64,000 nucleotides of DNA from NCBI GenBank assembly GCA_020638135.1, contig JACKJE010000004.1:62001-126000 (forward strand), in the 5' to 3' direction. The stretch is from Methylobacteriaceae bacterium (GTDB lineage: Bacteria; Pseudomonadota; Alphaproteobacteria; Rhizobiales; Beijerinckiaceae). The position numbers and the translations under genes are program-made. Under the pieces are notes generated by a model. That model was not told where the DNA came from and did no database searches. It saw only the letters and a program-made list of their open reading frames with translations. This document shows, piece by piece, positions 63,109 through 64,000 of this stretch. Position 1 is the stretch's first letter; each line of letters starts with the position of its first letter.

Positions 63109-63786
63109 TCAGTCAGCAAACAACCGCCAGTCGAACCCTTCGAGCGACGGCAGCACGACGGCCGCGCCCTCGAACGTCTCGTGCGCGGTGTAGAGGCCCG
63201 GCGTCACCACCGTCGCAATGCCCGCCGCGCGCGCCGCCGCGAGCCCGTTGCGCGAATCCTCGAAGGCCAGACACGCCGACGCCGGCAGCCCGAGGCGCTC
63301 GAGCGCCAGCAGATAGGCGTCGGGCGCCGGCTTCTTCACCGGCGCGTCCTCGGCGCCCACGATCACGTCGAACAGCGTGAACCCGTCCGCGCCCAGCGTC
63401 GCCTCGATCAGCGCCTCGATATTGGCGCGCGACGTCGTCGTGCAGATCGCGAGCTTCAGCCCCGCCGCATGGCCGCGCCGGATCAGGATTTCGACGCCCG
63501 GCCTCAGCGTCGCTTTCCCGCTCCGCGTGAGGGCGCCGTAATGCGCGTTCTTGGCCAGATGCATGCGCTGCACACGCGCATCGTCGATCTCGGCGCCGAT
63601 CTGCGAGGCATAGGCGCGCATCCGCTCCTTGCCGCCAGTGGTCTTGAGGAGGTCGCGATAGAGATCGACATCCCAGCTCCAGTCGAGCCGCTCGTCAGCG
63701 AACACGCGGTTGAACGCGGCGCGGTGCACTTCCTCTGTTTCGGCCAAGGTGCCGTCGACGTCGAAGATCAGGGCCTGGATGGTCAT
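63109..63786 (-). CDS. HAD-superfamily phosphatase, CbbY/phosphoglucomutase-like
   Basis: 225 residues. HAD motif I is LIFDVDGTLAETEEVHRAAFN (nucleophile and acid Asp), motif II lies in LAICTTTSRANIEAL, motif III is the Lys in VKKPAPDAYLLAL, and motif IV is CLAFEDSRNGLAAARAAG. The N-terminus and WSWDVDLYRDLLKTTGGKERM cap are typical of CbbY-like sugar-phosphate phosphatases. A GGGAGG site precedes the ATG. No Calvin-cycle gene is nearby, so the name reflects family only. Confidence 0.9.
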   Translation of the reverse strand: MTIQALIFDVDGTLAETEEVHRAAFNRVFADERLDWSWDVDLYRDLLKTTGGKERMRAYASQIGAEIDDARVQRMHLAKNAHYGALTRSGKATLRPGVEILIRRGHAAGLKLAICTTTSRANIEALIEATLGADGFTLFDVIVGAEDAPVKKPAPDAYLLALERLGLPASACLAFEDSRNGLAAARAAGIATVVTPGLYTAHETFEGAAVVLPSLEGFDWRLFAD

Positions 63787-63877
63787 GGTTTGCCTCCCCG
63801 AGGGCGCCTTGGGGCGTCATCGTATTCGTTTCTGTGAATATGTATCGGACGATCGCGGACGTAAACTGGTCAATCAC

Positions 63878-63893
63878 ATAAAGAAATCTTTAT
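63878..63893. promoter_or_regulatory. SahR-type palindrome upstream of the last gene
   Basis: ATAAAGA-AA-TCTTTAT, a 7-bp perfect inverted repeat with a 2-base centre, extended imperfectly by CAC/ATG on each side. It is AT-rich in a GC-rich region and lies 77 bases ahead of the final gene. It resembles, from memory, ArsR-family sites that control methionine/SAM-cycle genes such as ahcY in alphaproteobacteria. Confidence 0.65.
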
Positions 63894-63969
63894 ATGTTTA
63901 TTGCGCTATCTCATTCCCGCTGCTATAGGACCGCCCAAGCCACGGACCAGCAGAGCCAGAGAGCGTACA

Positions 63970-64000
63970 ATGACCAAGCATTTCAACGATTACACCGTCG
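63970..64000 (+). CDS. ahcY: Start of a gene, probably S-adenosylhomocysteinase (3' end missing)
   Basis: Only ten residues are in the window: MTKHFNDYTV. AhcY proteins of this group begin with a short variable stretch and (F)NDYxVKDI, so the match fits. The upstream AT-rich palindrome also fits a SAM-cycle gene. AGAGAG stands 6 bases ahead of the ATG. The identity is tentative because the domain is outside. Confidence 0.55.
   Translation, partial: MTKHFNDYTV

Overview
The window is GC-rich chromosomal DNA from an alphaproteobacterium, most likely of the Hyphomicrobiales (Rhizobiales). The pointers are the order rpsA-sppA-ihfB-lapA-trpF-trpB-trpA-accD-folC, the PuuD-type urate oxidation genes, the fused PuuE-UraD protein, the AccD with an incomplete zinc ribbon, and several dispersed palindromic repeat families. 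The genus cannot be fixed from the sequence alone.

Layout. 1-1405: the end of selB and the selenocysteine tRNA gene. 1485-8402: urate and allantoin catabolism with its permease and a LysR regulator. 8504-19139: a lipid locus with a long two-domain fatty acyl-CoA reductase, a phasin-like protein, a patatin lipase, a TetR regulator, a TPR-like protein, an O-methyltransferase, a WS/DGAT wax ester synthase and an acyl-CoA ligase. This set looks like wax ester (or triacylglycerol) synthesis and storage. 19237-28603: SnoaL-like protein, ComM/YifB ATPase, membrane acyltransferase, hybrid histidine kinase, OlsB, a crotonase and YgiQ. 28828-29460: a foreign-looking NYN-domain nuclease gene. 29565-32511: TPP riboswitch and thiO-thiS-thiG-thiE. 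32512-39788: a zeta-type GST divergent from a fumarylacetoacetate-hydrolase-family gene, a complete branched-chain-type ABC transporter, a hemerythrin and a MarR regulator. 39808-40722: two small genes. 40710-42812: an AT-rich, complete retron with promoter, msr-msd RNA, NDT-like effector and reverse transcriptase. 43078-52137: rpsA through folC. 52089-57995: SGNH hydrolase, cupin, thioredoxin, GGDEF-EAL protein and LepA. 58010-59128: a small membrane protein and a YefM-YoeB toxin-antitoxin pair split by a palindromic repeat. 59151-64000: a hypothetical protein, pncB, an ABC-2 exporter, a HAD phosphatase and the first codons of a gene that is probably ahcY.

The main accessory finding is the retron. 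Its RT has the retron-specific NAxxH, YADD and VTG motifs. Its effector resembles the RcaT/Eco1 nucleoside-deoxyribosyltransferase-like toxins. Upstream lies a non-coding RNA with a 20-bp msd stem, a UUU-loop msr hairpin and a 7-bp a1/a2 pair, preceded by a well-placed promoter. The second is the wax ester locus, which is uncommon in alphaproteobacteria.

A caveat affects the whole window: about 19 genes carry one to six single-base frameshifts while keeping full homology in the shifted frames. Essential genes such as rpsA (five lesions) are included, so most are probably assembly errors rather than pseudogenes. Coordinates of such genes are given as full spans from first to last homologous codon.
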